The notes beneath the pieces were generated by a model that saw only the letters and a list, made by a program, of their open reading frames with translations, searched no databases and was not told where the DNA came from. Of a stretch of DNA of 38,750 bases, positions 1-7,907 are shown one piece after another. Source of the DNA: Trueperaceae bacterium. Its GTDB lineage: Bacteria > Deinococcota > Deinococci > Deinococcales > Trueperaceae. Numbering within the stretch: position 1 is the first letter of the stretch; each line of letters starts with the position of its first letter. The stretch spans positions 1 through 38,750 of the forward strand of contig JASBUK010000026.1 in NCBI GenBank assembly GCA_030147925.1, written 5' to 3'. A program made the position numbers and the translations under genes.

Positions 1-121
1 AGATTTCTCGGGTCGCTAAATTTGCTTCTCGTTTACTTTTAAATTACCTTCTCGACATCTTAAATTCGGTTCTCGAAGGTCTTTAAATTTGCTTCTCGGA
101 TAACGCTAAATTCGATTCTTG
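1..121. repeat. Array of 15-bp direct repeats with 21-23 bp period
   Basis: Five direct copies of a 15-mer close to TAAATTTGCTTCTCG start at 17, 40, 61, 84 and 107. A partial sixth copy (ATTTCTCG) ends at 10. Copies 1 and 4 are identical; the others differ at one to four positions, mainly at the seventh to ninth bases. The bases between copies are 6-8 nt long and unrelated. The spacing equals about two DNA turns, so all copies face the same side of the helix. The array runs off the left edge, so its true length is unknown. This is typical of a protein-binding array such as iterons, transposase end sites or multiple operators. The units are too short and too closely spaced for CRISPR. Confidence 0.75.
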
Positions 122-197
122 AATTTGGGGTAAATATGCACACCCTGCCGGATTTTTGCCAAGCAAGGTAAACTGCTTGTAGACCTATCCCCAGGAG

Positions 198-284
198 GGC
201 GTGTACCAAAAATTGTGTGTAATGGTTTATCAGCTTTCGTAACACTAGCTGGCAATTTTAATACACGGATTTTTGGGACACCTT
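198..284. mobile_element. MITE-like element, copy A (87 bp)
   Basis: The left end GGCGTGTACCAAAAATTGTG and the reverse complement of the right end (AAGGTGTCCCAAAAATCCGT) form imperfect terminal inverted repeats. The element aligns along its whole length with the reverse complement of 32490-32579. It carries no ORF. The flanks read CCCCAGGAG (189-197) and ATTTAGGAG (285-293), sharing AGGAG, which may be a decayed target duplication. The right-hand AGGAG is the ribosome-binding site of the synthetase gene starting at 301, so the insertion appears to have landed in that site and kept it. The ends resemble my recollection of IS256-family ends; no transposase is present, so the family is an inference. 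Confidence 0.65.
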
Positions 285-300
285 ATTTAGGAGTGCCATC

Positions 301-2244
301 ATGAGCAAACCACTGTGGAGGCCGTCGCCTGAGCGCGTGGCGACAGCCGCCATGACAGAATTTCGTTTAGCAGCCCAGGAGCACACAGGCCGTCATTTCC
401 CTGATTATGGCGCTCTGCACGACTGGTCAACCAAAGACCCGGCGGCCTTCTGGCAGTTTTATGCTCACTATGCGGGCATAGCTTTTGCTTCAGCCCCAGA
501 GCGTGTGATGAGCAATGATCCCATGCCCTATACCAGGTGGTTTGAAGGCGCCGGCCTTAACTACGCCGAGGCCCTGCTTTATCCGCATGAGCTTAAAGAT
601 GACAGCGCCACGGCAATAATTGCCGTTAACGAGACGGGCCGGGAGCGTTTGCTCAGCTACGCCGATTTGCGCCTTGAGGTAACGCGTTGCGCCGCCGCCT
701 TAAAACGTTCTGGGGTTACTCGGGGTGACCGAGTGGCCGCCTATACCTGCAATGTACCCGAAGCAGTGACGCTGTTGCTGGCCTGTGCTTCGCTAGGAGC
801 TATTTTTAGCAGTTGTTCCCCAGATTTTGGTTTTGAGGCGGCCTTTGCCCGCTTTGGGCAGATTGCCCCCAAATTGCTTTTTGCCGCAGACAGCTATTCT
901 TATGGAGGTAAGAGATTTGCTACTTTGCCGACGGTTCAGCGCTTAGCCGCTGAGATCAAAGGGCTTCAGCAGGTCGTGCTTATTCCCTATGATGAAAGTC
1001 CCGTAAGCGATGCCTATCAGGCCTGGGATGACTGGCTCGAGCCTGATAAGCCGCTTCACTTTGAGCAGCTACCTTTTGATCATCCGCTTTATATTCTTTA
1101 TTCTTCTGGCACCACCGGTTTGCCCAAGGCCATGGTTCACCGCGCCGGGGGTGCCTTGTTGAGCCATCACAAGGAACACCGTCTGCACAGCGATATCAAA
1201 CCCGGTGACGTGGTGCTCTATTTCACCACCTGTGGTTGGATGATGTGGAACTGGTTGGTTTCGGTGTTAGCTCAGGGCGCGGCAATCGTGCTTTATGAAG
1301 GCTCACCGGCGCATCCGTATTTAACGACGCTGTGGCGGCTAACAGAGCGTTTTGGAATAACGTTTTTTGGCACTAGCGCCCGTTATATTCACAGTTGCAA
1401 GGCCGCGGAAATCATACCTGGTGAGCTGGCGCGATTAGACAGCTTAAAGATCATTGCCTCCACCGGATCGCCGCTTTCCCCGGCAGGTTTTGCCTGGGTT
1501 TACGAGGCGGTAAAGCGGGATATTCACTTAGCCAGTATCTCCGGCGGGACGGACATCGTGAGTTGTTTTATGCTAGGAAACCCGACCCTACCAGTTTATG
1601 AAGGACAGATTCAGGGACCGGGTCTTGGCGTTGACTTAGTAGCCTACGACGATGATGGCAAGCCTGTAATGGGGGAGCCCGGAGAATTGATTTGCCGTCA
1701 GCCGCTACCCTCCATGCCGCTAATGTTCTGGAACGACCCTGATTACAGCCGTTACAAAGAAGCATATTTTGATATTTTTCCGGGTCTGTGGCGACACGGC
1801 GACCTCATTGAAATCACGCCTGAAGGCGGTGTGATTGTCTATGGCCGCAGCGACGCCACCTTAAATCCGGGCGGCGTCAGAATTGGCACGGCGGAAATTT
1901 ACAAACCACTTGAGGAGTTACCCGAAGTCGTTGAGGCACTAGCGGTCGGCAAAAAAGAAGCCGAAGATGAAGTGATCTGGCTGTTTGTGGTTTTAAGAGA
2001 AGGTGTTAACTTAGATGAGACTCTAAGCCAGGCCATAAAAAACCAGATTCGTCGCAAGGCCAGCCCCCGCCACGCGCCCAAAAGAGTTTTCCAGGTCAGC
2101 CAATTGCCACATACCCGCAGTGGCAAGCAAATGGAAATTGCCGTTTCACGCTTAATCAACGGCAGAGCCGTACCCAACCATCAGGTGATGGCCAACCCGG
2201 AAGCGTTAGACGAGATTGCCTCGGTCATACAATCAGAACGGTGA
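301..2244 (+). CDS. Acetoacetyl-CoA synthetase (acetoacetate-CoA ligase)
   Basis: This 647-residue protein is an AMP-forming acyl-CoA synthetase that activates acetoacetate to acetoacetyl-CoA in the cytoplasm, feeding ketone-body or polyhydroxybutyrate-derived carbon into metabolism. The length is normal for the family. The N-terminal segment with WF-x-GA-x-LNYAE, the phosphate loop SSGTTGLPKAMVH near residue 268, the hinge-region motif GRSDATLNPGGVRIG and the C-terminal TRSGKQ holding the catalytic lysine (near 610) are all present. The start is ATG 301 with AGGAG at 289-293. A MITE-like element ends 16 bases upstream of the start. No partner genes such as a CoA transferase or thiolase lie nearby. 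The convergent alpha-glucosidase gene ends 19 bases downstream with no clear terminator between. Confidence 0.93.
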   Translation: MSKPLWRPSPERVATAAMTEFRLAAQEHTGRHFPDYGALHDWSTKDPAAFWQFYAHYAGIAFASAPERVMSNDPMPYTRWFEGAGLNYAEALLYPHELKDDSATAIIAVNETGRERLLSYADLRLEVTRCAAALKRSGVTRGDRVAAYTCNVPEAVTLLLACASLGAIFSSCSPDFGFEAAFARFGQIAPKLLFAADSYSYGGKRFATLPTVQRLAAEIKGLQQVVLIPYDESPVSDAYQAWDDWLEPDKPLHFEQLPFDHPLYILYSSGTTGLPKAMVHRAGGALLSHHKEHRLHSDIKPGDVVLYFTTCGWMMWNWLVSVLAQGAAIVLYEGSPAHPYLTTLWRLTERFGITFFGTSARYIHSCKAAEIIPGELARLDSLKIIASTGSPLSPAGFAWVYEAVKRDIHLASISGGTDIVSCFMLGNPTLPVYEGQIQGPGLGVDLVAYDDDGKPVMGEPGELICRQPLPSMPLMFWNDPDYSRYKEAYFDIFPGLWRHGDLIEITPEGGVIVYGRSDATLNPGGVRIGTAEIYKPLEELPEVVEALAVGKKEAEDEVIWLFVVLREGVNLDETLSQAIKNQIRRKASPRHAPKRVFQVSQLPHTRSGKQMEIAVSRLINGRAVPNHQVMANPEALDEIASVIQSER

Positions 2245-2263
2245 TTCTCTGAACAACAAATTA

Positions 2264-3895
2264 TTATCCTACTTCACTCTGCTCGGCACTCGGAAGTGAT
2301 ATGATCAGCCCTTCGTTTGGGTTTAGTTTCAGCGCTGATAAGTCTACATTGCCGCTACGTTGCATGTCGGTGGCTACCACGATTTCCCCCCTTTTTCCTG
2401 GCTGGCCAAGTTTGACACACTGGGTTTCAGAGCTGAAATTTAAGGCGATGAGAAAACGGCTCGAGCCACTGCGGCGCTCATAGGCAAAGATATAGTCATT
2501 GTGTGTATCCAGTGAAGTATAATCACCAATTTTTAGGGCGGCCTCATGCCGACGCAAACCGCTGAGCGCCCGATAAAGGGCCAGCATGGACTTAGGGTCC
2601 GTTTCTTGCTGTGCAACGTTAACTTGGCGGTAATTATCGGCCAGGGGCAGCCAGGGGCTGACGCCTTCATCAGTAAAACCCGCGTTGGCGCTTGCGTCCC
2701 ATTGCATAGGGGTGCGCCCGGGATCACGGCCCACAATATGCGCAATTTCGGGTTGGTTCACTGCCGGAGGGTCTTGCACTTTATCTAGAGGAATTGGAAC
2801 GTCTACCATGCCTATTTCTTCACCGTAATAAGTAGTGGGCGTGCCGCGCAGGGTCAGCAGGAGCATGTTGGCGACTCTCGCCTGGGCTAGACCGATACGA
2901 GTGGCTACCCTGTGCTGATCGTGGTTACCCAGCACCCAGTTGGGCCAGGCACCCTGGGGCAGACTGGCCTCGTAAGAATCGACGGCTTCACAGACGTTTG
3001 AAGCACTCCAGGCTAAATTGATGAGCTGGAAGTTAAAGGGTAGATGGCACTCGTCGGAATTTTTACCGTAGTAGGTAACTAACTCTTTGGTGGGCAGATA
3101 AATCTCACCGACCATCATGCGCTGGTCATAGCTGTCAAGTACTTTGCGCATCTCCCGAATCAGATCGTGTACGCCTGCTAGATTCTGCGTGTAAATATGC
3201 TGCAGGCTGCCAAAGGGATTAACACCGTCCCAATCAGGGTTCTTGGGTTCATCGCGGAGCTGCTCGTCTTTTGACATCAGCCAGATCACATCGACCCTAA
3301 AACCGTCCACACCCTTGTCCAGCCAGAAGCGCATTACATTTTTCATGGCCTCTAAGACCTCGGGATTGCGGTAGTTAAGCTCGGGCTGCTGGGTGACAAA
3401 TTGATGCAAATAGTATTGCCCGCTGGCCTTATCAAAGGTCCAGGCGGGGCCGCCAAAATGACTAAGCCAGTTATTGGGTAGCCCGCCATCTGGGGCGGGG
3501 TCGCGCCAGATATACCAGTTACGTTTAGGGTTGTCTTTGCTGCTGCGGCTTTCTATAAACCAGGGGTGCTCGTCACTGCTGTGGTTGGGCACCAAGTCGA
3601 TGATGAGCTTAAGATCGCGCCCATGCATCTCAGAGAGTAACTGGTCAAAGTCAGCCATGTTGCCAAATAGCGGATGAATATCACAATAGTCGGCCACATC
3701 ATAGCCAAAGTCATGCATGGGTGAAGGGTAGATGGGGCTTAGCCAAACCGCTTTAACCCCTAAGCTTTTTATGTAATCGAGCCGCTTAATAATGCCGGAT
3801 AAATCGCCAATGCCATCGCGGTTACTGTCTTGATAGGAACGCGGATAGATTTGATAGATGATGCCTGTTTGCCACCAAGCGTAAGTTTGTGTCAC
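2264..3895 (-). CDS. Alpha-glucosidase, GH13 family
   Basis: This cytoplasmic GH13 hydrolase would release glucose from the non-reducing end of maltodextrins, isomaltose or similar alpha-glucosides. The family start WWQTGIIYQIYPRS is at the N-terminus. GFRVDVI carries the nucleophile Asp near residue 198, VGEIY the acid Glu near 262 and NHD the transition-state Asp near 323. There is no signal peptide. I chose the GTG at 3895 because AGGAG lies nine bases before it; an in-frame ATG at 3940 with only a poor ribosome-binding site would add 15 residues without family similarity. It lies downstream of the sugar ABC genes on the same strand and is separated from them by a terminator, so it probably processes their imported substrate. 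Oligo-1,6-glucosidase or trehalose-cleaving activity is equally possible. Confidence 0.92.
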   Translation of the reverse strand: MTQTYAWWQTGIIYQIYPRSYQDSNRDGIGDLSGIIKRLDYIKSLGVKAVWLSPIYPSPMHDFGYDVADYCDIHPLFGNMADFDQLLSEMHGRDLKLIIDLVPNHSSDEHPWFIESRSSKDNPKRNWYIWRDPAPDGGLPNNWLSHFGGPAWTFDKASGQYYLHQFVTQQPELNYRNPEVLEAMKNVMRFWLDKGVDGFRVDVIWLMSKDEQLRDEPKNPDWDGVNPFGSLQHIYTQNLAGVHDLIREMRKVLDSYDQRMMVGEIYLPTKELVTYYGKNSDECHLPFNFQLINLAWSASNVCEAVDSYEASLPQGAWPNWVLGNHDQHRVATRIGLAQARVANMLLLTLRGTPTTYYGEEIGMVDVPIPLDKVQDPPAVNQPEIAHIVGRDPGRTPMQWDASANAGFTDEGVSPWLPLADNYRQVNVAQQETDPKSMLALYRALSGLRRHEAALKIGDYTSLDTHNDYIFAYERRSGSSRFLIALNFSSETQCVKLGQPGKRGEIVVATDMQRSGNVDLSALKLNPNEGLIISLPSAEQSEVG

Positions 3896-4015
3896 TTTTA
3901 CATGCTCCTGAGATTTAAATATAACCAGTTCTGTTGACATTTTGCCCTATTCATATCTTGGACGAGAGCAATAAGGCTTTTGACACTGAAAAACTCTTAA
4001 TTTGCTGAGCATCAA

Positions 4016-4044
4016 AATTGGGCAGACAGCAAGTCTGCCCAATT
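4016..4044 (-). terminator. Intrinsic terminator of the sugar ABC operon
   Basis: Perfect 12-bp stem (AATTGGGCAGAC against GTCTGCCCAATT) with a 5-nt loop, followed in the minus direction by TTTTGATG. It lies 16 bases past the stop of the downstream permease gene. Confidence 0.7.
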
Positions 4045-4060
4045 CATAATGTGCTTTGAA

Positions 4061-4906
4061 TTAACCCTTGACGGCACCAGCAGTAAGACCGTCTACAATG
4101 CGATTTTGGAAAATTAGCACCAACACCACTAGGGGGATGGTAACGACAATGGCAGCAGCCATGATTTCACCGACCGGCTCTTGTCGGGCAATCTCGCCAG
4201 AAAATAGCGCCATGGCGACAGGAACGGTGCGGGCGGTAGGTTCAATCGAAGTAAAAGTCAGGGCGAAAAGATACTCGTTCCAGGCCTGGATAAAGGCCAG
4301 GAGACCGGTAGTAACCAAAGCCGGTGCGGTGAGTGGTAACAAGATTTGCCAGAAGGTTTGCATCATGTCCGCACCATCTACCTGGGCGGCTTGCAAAAGC
4401 GATACCGGCAATCCTTTAAAGAAAGCCGTTAGCACCCAAACGGTAAAGGGCAGCGTAAAGATCATATAAGAAAGAATCATGCTGGGAATAGCTGGCAGGT
4501 TGAGGGTGCGAATTACCGCATAGAGACCGGCTAAAACCGCAATTTGTGGGAACATGGTCATGGCCAGGATGAGATACATAGAAGGAGACTTACCCCTAAA
4601 GCGCATCTTGCCCAGAGCGTAGCCGGCAAACGAGCCGATAAGGAGGCTTAATACCGTTACACTTAGAGCTACAATGGTGCTGTTTAAAAGACCACGGAGA
4701 AAGCTGTCGTTACGGAAAACCGCAGCAAAATTCTGTAAGCTTAATTCCTTAGGAAAGTAACTTGTCGGAGTTTGGATTAGTTCTTGCTCTGTCTTAAGGG
4801 CCGAAACCGTGGCCCAGTAGAACGGGAACATCAGATAAATGAAGATGAGGGTAATGAGCAACCAAAAGAAAACTTGCCCCAAGACCAAGCGGGTTTTTTT
4901 ATTCAT
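4061..4906 (-). CDS. Carbohydrate ABC transporter permease (MalG-type)
   Basis: This 281-residue inner-membrane subunit belongs to the CUT1 sugar importers. It shows one N-terminal membrane helix (residues about 13-33), a periplasmic segment and five further hydrophobic helices. The cytoplasmic EAA-type coupling loop reads AAQVDGADMMQTFWQILLPL, where the ATPase would dock. The start codon overlaps the stop of the upstream permease gene by 4 bp (ATGA), so the two are translationally coupled. No ATP-binding subunit is encoded in the window, so a shared MsmK/MalK-like ATPase elsewhere in the genome is likely. The substrate is inferred from the adjacent alpha-glucosidase (maltodextrin, trehalose or another alpha-glucoside). 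Confidence 0.92.
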   Translation of the reverse strand: MNKKTRLVLGQVFFWLLITLIFIYLMFPFYWATVSALKTEQELIQTPTSYFPKELSLQNFAAVFRNDSFLRGLLNSTIVALSVTVLSLLIGSFAGYALGKMRFRGKSPSMYLILAMTMFPQIAVLAGLYAVIRTLNLPAIPSMILSYMIFTLPFTVWVLTAFFKGLPVSLLQAAQVDGADMMQTFWQILLPLTAPALVTTGLLAFIQAWNEYLFALTFTSIEPTARTVPVAMALFSGEIARQEPVGEIMAAAIVVTIPLVVLVLIFQNRIVDGLTAGAVKG

Positions 4907-6000
4907 TCGGAATCCACCCCCAAAACTCGGATGTAGAAAATGGCAAAGGCGAATATGAGGACAAAAATTACCACGCTGGCAGCAGATGACAGACCGACAT
5001 CACGGTTGGCAATGAGCATGTCCTGGGCAAAGCTGGCCATTGAATAACGTTGACTGCCGAGGACGACCTGAAAGACATCAAAAACTCTTAGGGCATCGAG
5101 CGTTCTAAAGATCAGTGCGACTGCCAGCGTGGGTGCCAGTAGTGGCAGCGTGACAGAGAAAAACTGACGTATTTTAGAGGCTCCATCGACTTCGGCAGCT
5201 TCATAAAGTTCTTTGGGTATAGTGGCCAATCCTGCTAAAAGCAGCAGGGCCATAAACGGTGTGGTTTTCCAGACGTCCATGGTAATCATGCTGGGTAGCT
5301 GCAGGCTTGAGTTGGTGAAAAAGCCGATATTACCATCTCCAATACCGATATCAGACAAAAACGTATTCATAAAGCCCAGACGGGTTGGGGCGAGAATCCA
5401 CTCCCAGATTCTTGCCGAGACCACGGTGATGATAGCCCAGGGAACCAGCATGGCGGCTCTCATAACGCCACGTCCAATAAATTTTGTAGCCAAAGTCAGG
5501 GCGATGATTAGACCAAAAATTGTTTCCAGCACGACTGAAACCACCGAAAATACGACGGTATCCCAGATGGCCGTGATGAACTCGGCATTGGTTGCCCCCA
5601 GCACATAGCGTCGACCAAAGAAATTGAATTCGTTGACGCTGCTGTAACGACGCGGCTGGCGAGGTAAAATGCGTACCCAGGTTTCATATTGACGCTCCCC
5701 ATCCGTTATGACGGGATTGCCCTGTTCATCTAACTTGGGTGGAAGTTGGCGGATAGTCATGCTTAAGAGATTGCGATAGTTCTCAAACCCGATAAAGCGA
5801 GTGGGTTCAGAGCTGGCAAATCTGGCACTGGTAAAACTCGAATAGAAAACTTGCCCTAAAGGATAGATAGCAATTAGCAAGATAATAACGAACGACGGTA
5901 ATAGGAGCCACAGCGCAGTGCGCTCTTCACGCCTAGCCAGTTCAGACATGGCTCGCGGTTTCGTGGTGGTCAGAGCGGTTTGCCTTTGCGTTTGCGCCAC
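4903..6000 (-). CDS. Carbohydrate ABC transporter permease (MalF-type)
   Basis: This is the partner permease of the CUT1 importer, 365 residues. The coupling loop EAAEVDGASKIRQFFSVTLP is intact. It is longer than the usual 290-310 residues because of an insertion of about 80 residues between the first helix (about 33-55) and the second. The insertion contains the Tyr- and Arg-rich stretch ETWVRILPRQPRRYSSVNEF and would be periplasmic, where it might contact the binding protein; MalF of enteric bacteria also has a periplasmic insertion. The start is GTG 6000 with GGGAGGT a few bases upstream. The gene follows the substrate-binding protein after a hairpin that probably lowers permease expression. 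Confidence 0.9.
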   Translation of the reverse strand: MAQTQRQTALTTTKPRAMSELARREERTALWLLLPSFVIILLIAIYPLGQVFYSSFTSARFASSEPTRFIGFENYRNLLSMTIRQLPPKLDEQGNPVITDGERQYETWVRILPRQPRRYSSVNEFNFFGRRYVLGATNAEFITAIWDTVVFSVVSVVLETIFGLIIALTLATKFIGRGVMRAAMLVPWAIITVVSARIWEWILAPTRLGFMNTFLSDIGIGDGNIGFFTNSSLQLPSMITMDVWKTTPFMALLLLAGLATIPKELYEAAEVDGASKIRQFFSVTLPLLAPTLAVALIFRTLDALRVFDVFQVVLGSQRYSMASFAQDMLIANRDVGLSSAASVVIFVLIFAFAIFYIRVLGVDSE

Positions 6001-6067
6001 AGGTTACCTCCCAGAAAAGAACCTGGTATTAGTTTATTGAATTGCCGTGCCTAAACACAAGCCTTTA

Positions 6068-6102
6068 GAAAAAACCGGACCAGGTGAGAACCCAGCCCGG
6101 TT
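6068..6102 (-). terminator. Terminator or attenuator between binding-protein and permease genes
   Basis: On the minus strand a stem of about 12 bp including wobbles (AACCGGGCTGGG with CCTGGTCCGGTT) closes a 6-nt loop and is followed by TTTTCT. It lies between the binding-protein stop at 6134 and the permease start at 6000. Such partial terminators commonly keep binding-protein mRNA more abundant than permease mRNA. Confidence 0.55.
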
Positions 6103-6133
6103 AAAACTAACAAATGCTTAGTCAGACCACCGA

Positions 6134-7402
6134 TTAAGGAGCGCCAGTGGGGAAGCCGGTGATTGCTTCTAAGTCAAGCTCGAGCAACGCCATGGCGGTT
6201 TCGGCATCCTGTTGGCCGGTCAGCACATCGTGAACGGCGGTAAAAAAGGCTCTTGAAACCTGGGCATAGTTAGGAGCAGTAACGGTCGAGGGGCGCGGTT
6301 GTGCACCGGTGAACACGTCATAGAGACTGCCGAAGAAAGGAGCAGCTTCTAAAACATCAGGGTCTTCATATAAGGCCATGATGGTGGGGTTTAAGCTGCC
6401 TTGAATGGCGCGAATTTTCTGCTCATCATAAGAAGCCAAGAAGAGCGCTACATCGGCGGCGACATCGGGATTTTCACTGTACTTGGAAACGGCCAACTGC
6501 CAGCCCCCCAAGCAGGCGGCGGGGCTGCCTTTGCCAGCAGGCAGAGGAGCAACATCAAACAGACCGGCTACGGCACTGCCTTCGCTGTTGCCTAAACTAA
6601 AGGCATAGGGCCAGTTGCGCATAAAGGCGGAGTTGCCGGATTGCCAGAGGTTGCGGGCATCTTCTTCACCGAAACCAGTCACGCCACCGGGCGAGATGGT
6701 GCCGACCCAGCTGGCGGCCTGGTCGATGATTTCAATGGCGTTGGGGTTGTTGATGGTAATAACACCATCGGGGCTGATGATCGAACCACCGTTGTTAGAG
6801 GCGACCCATTCGATGCCGTCACAGGTGAGACCTTCATAGGAGTTGCCTTGCCAGACATAACCCCAGAAGTCAGGGTTGGTGGCGCGTTCGCCTTCCTGGA
6901 TGGTCATAGCCATGTCTTCGAGTTCATCCCAGGTGGCAGGCGGGCCATCAAAGCCGTATTTTTCCAGGAGATCCGTGCGGTAGTAAAGCAAACCGGCATC
7001 GGTAAACCAGGGAATGGCTAGGAGCTGGCCATCAACCGTGTTGTTTTCGACGATAGCAGGGAAGTGCTCTTGAGCGGCTTCTGCAAAACCTGGGAACTGA
7101 TAGAGGTCAACTAAGTGCTCGGCTAAATCGCCGGGCCAGATGACATCGATCTGATAAACGTCGATTTCTGAGGACTGCGCTTCGAAGAACTGCAGATACA
7201 GGCCCAGGCGGTCAGTAGCAAGGTCGGGCGTTTCCAGGACGTTAACCGTCACGCCAGGATTGGCATCCATGTAGCGTTGTGCGGCGGCCTTGATGAGCTC
7301 GAGCTCTTGACCGACGGCACCGGCGGCTACCGTTACGGTTTGGGCGAGGGCTACTGTACCCAGGGCAAGTACCATAGCCAACGAAAATAGGATCTTCTTC
7401 AT
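6134..7402 (-). CDS. Sugar ABC transporter substrate-binding protein, paralogue 1
   Basis: This 422-residue periplasmic solute-binding protein has a signal peptide (MKKILFSLAMVLALGTVALA, cleavage before QTVTV). The mature part has the usual extracellular sugar-binding pattern: PWFTDAGLLYYR near the hinge, PPATWDELE, then GFGEEDARNLWQSGNSAFMRNWPY, and a C-terminal helical segment ending in AITGFPTGAP. It would deliver an alpha-glucoside to the two permeases downstream, and it directly precedes them. The start ATG 7402 follows AAGGGG. A close paralogue is encoded upstream at 7908-9191. Part of the gene is almost identical in DNA to that paralogue, suggesting recent gene conversion. Trehalose or maltose binding is an inference from context. 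Confidence 0.92.
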   Translation of the reverse strand: MKKILFSLAMVLALGTVALAQTVTVAAGAVGQELELIKAAAQRYMDANPGVTVNVLETPDLATDRLGLYLQFFEAQSSEIDVYQIDVIWPGDLAEHLVDLYQFPGFAEAAQEHFPAIVENNTVDGQLLAIPWFTDAGLLYYRTDLLEKYGFDGPPATWDELEDMAMTIQEGERATNPDFWGYVWQGNSYEGLTCDGIEWVASNNGGSIISPDGVITINNPNAIEIIDQAASWVGTISPGGVTGFGEEDARNLWQSGNSAFMRNWPYAFSLGNSEGSAVAGLFDVAPLPAGKGSPAACLGGWQLAVSKYSENPDVAADVALFLASYDEQKIRAIQGSLNPTIMALYEDPDVLEAAPFFGSLYDVFTGAQPRPSTVTAPNYAQVSRAFFTAVHDVLTGQQDAETAMALLELDLEAITGFPTGAP

Positions 7403-7646
7403 GTTCTACCCCTTTCCAAAAGGCAATAAACCTGTCAAATCGACCGCATCGTACGCTGGGTCACCACATGGCTGATGTGCGAGCCTGGGAATAGTTTTAC
7501 TATGCTCGTGACCTCAACTTTTGCCACGGCCGTTTTGATCGCTAAGACTATAACAGCCCAAGATTGGCTTGTGCAAGGCATTTTGTCCCGTTCCGGCGTT
7601 TTACCTTCTAAGTACACAAGCTCTAATTACTAAATCACTAACCATT

Positions 7647-7663
7647 GACATTTCGACGATGTC
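7647..7663. promoter_or_regulatory. Inverted repeat GACAT-N7-ATGTC
   Basis: Short perfect inverted repeat about 245 bases upstream of the binding-protein start at 7402. It resembles in form the GACAAA-N7-TTTGTC repeat upstream of the paralogue. It could be an operator; no promoter could be assigned next to it. Confidence 0.25.
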
Positions 7664-7689
7664 CCTCAAGACGTACCTCAAATTGCGTA

Positions 7690-7906
7690 AAGAAGTGAGT
7701 AATAGGTGGTTGGTAGTAGGTAGTTTGTGGTGAGTGGTAGGTAGGAATGGCATTTCTGAAAAGTTTCCCCGCTGAGCCCTTTTGATTAGCGATCCATTGA
7801 CAAATTCTCGTTGCCTGATTTTGCCATCGCCAGAGAATCTCTAGTTTCTACCCCCTACCAACCACTTTCCACTTTCCGCCTTTTACTTTCCACTAACCAC
7901 TTTCTC
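7690..7906 (-). repeat. Dispersed intergenic repeat, copy R1 (diverged, minus orientation)
   Basis: This is the main content of the 505-bp gap 7403-7907 between the two binding-protein genes. Read on the minus strand it begins with a purine-rich run (GGAAAGTAAAAGGCGGAAAG). A core matching copies R2 and R3 follows (GGCAAAATCAGGCAA, then AGAAATG), and it ends in CTACCTACCACTCACCACAA. The outer low-complexity arms are loosely complementary to each other. No convincing gene lies in the gap; 7435-7617 (minus) is open but has no recognisable protein character. Confidence 0.65.
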
Positions 7907-7907
7907 T

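Noticed and set aside
1-130. CRISPR array from the regular direct repeats
   Set aside because: Repeats are 15 bp with 6-8 bp between them and vary in sequence; CRISPR needs repeats and spacers of about 25-40 bp each and no cas gene is visible.
60-245. 61-residue minus-strand ORF across the repeat array
   Set aside because: It is formed by the repeats and the MITE, has no ribosome-binding site and no protein-like pattern.
1568-2177. Open frames antisense to acetoacetyl-CoA synthetase (65 and 92 residues)
   Set aside because: They are shadows of a well-conserved gene and lack start signals of their own.
7435-7617. 60-residue minus-strand ORF between the binding-protein genes
   Set aside because: No ribosome-binding site, no recognisable motif, and it overlaps the likely leader of the downstream gene.
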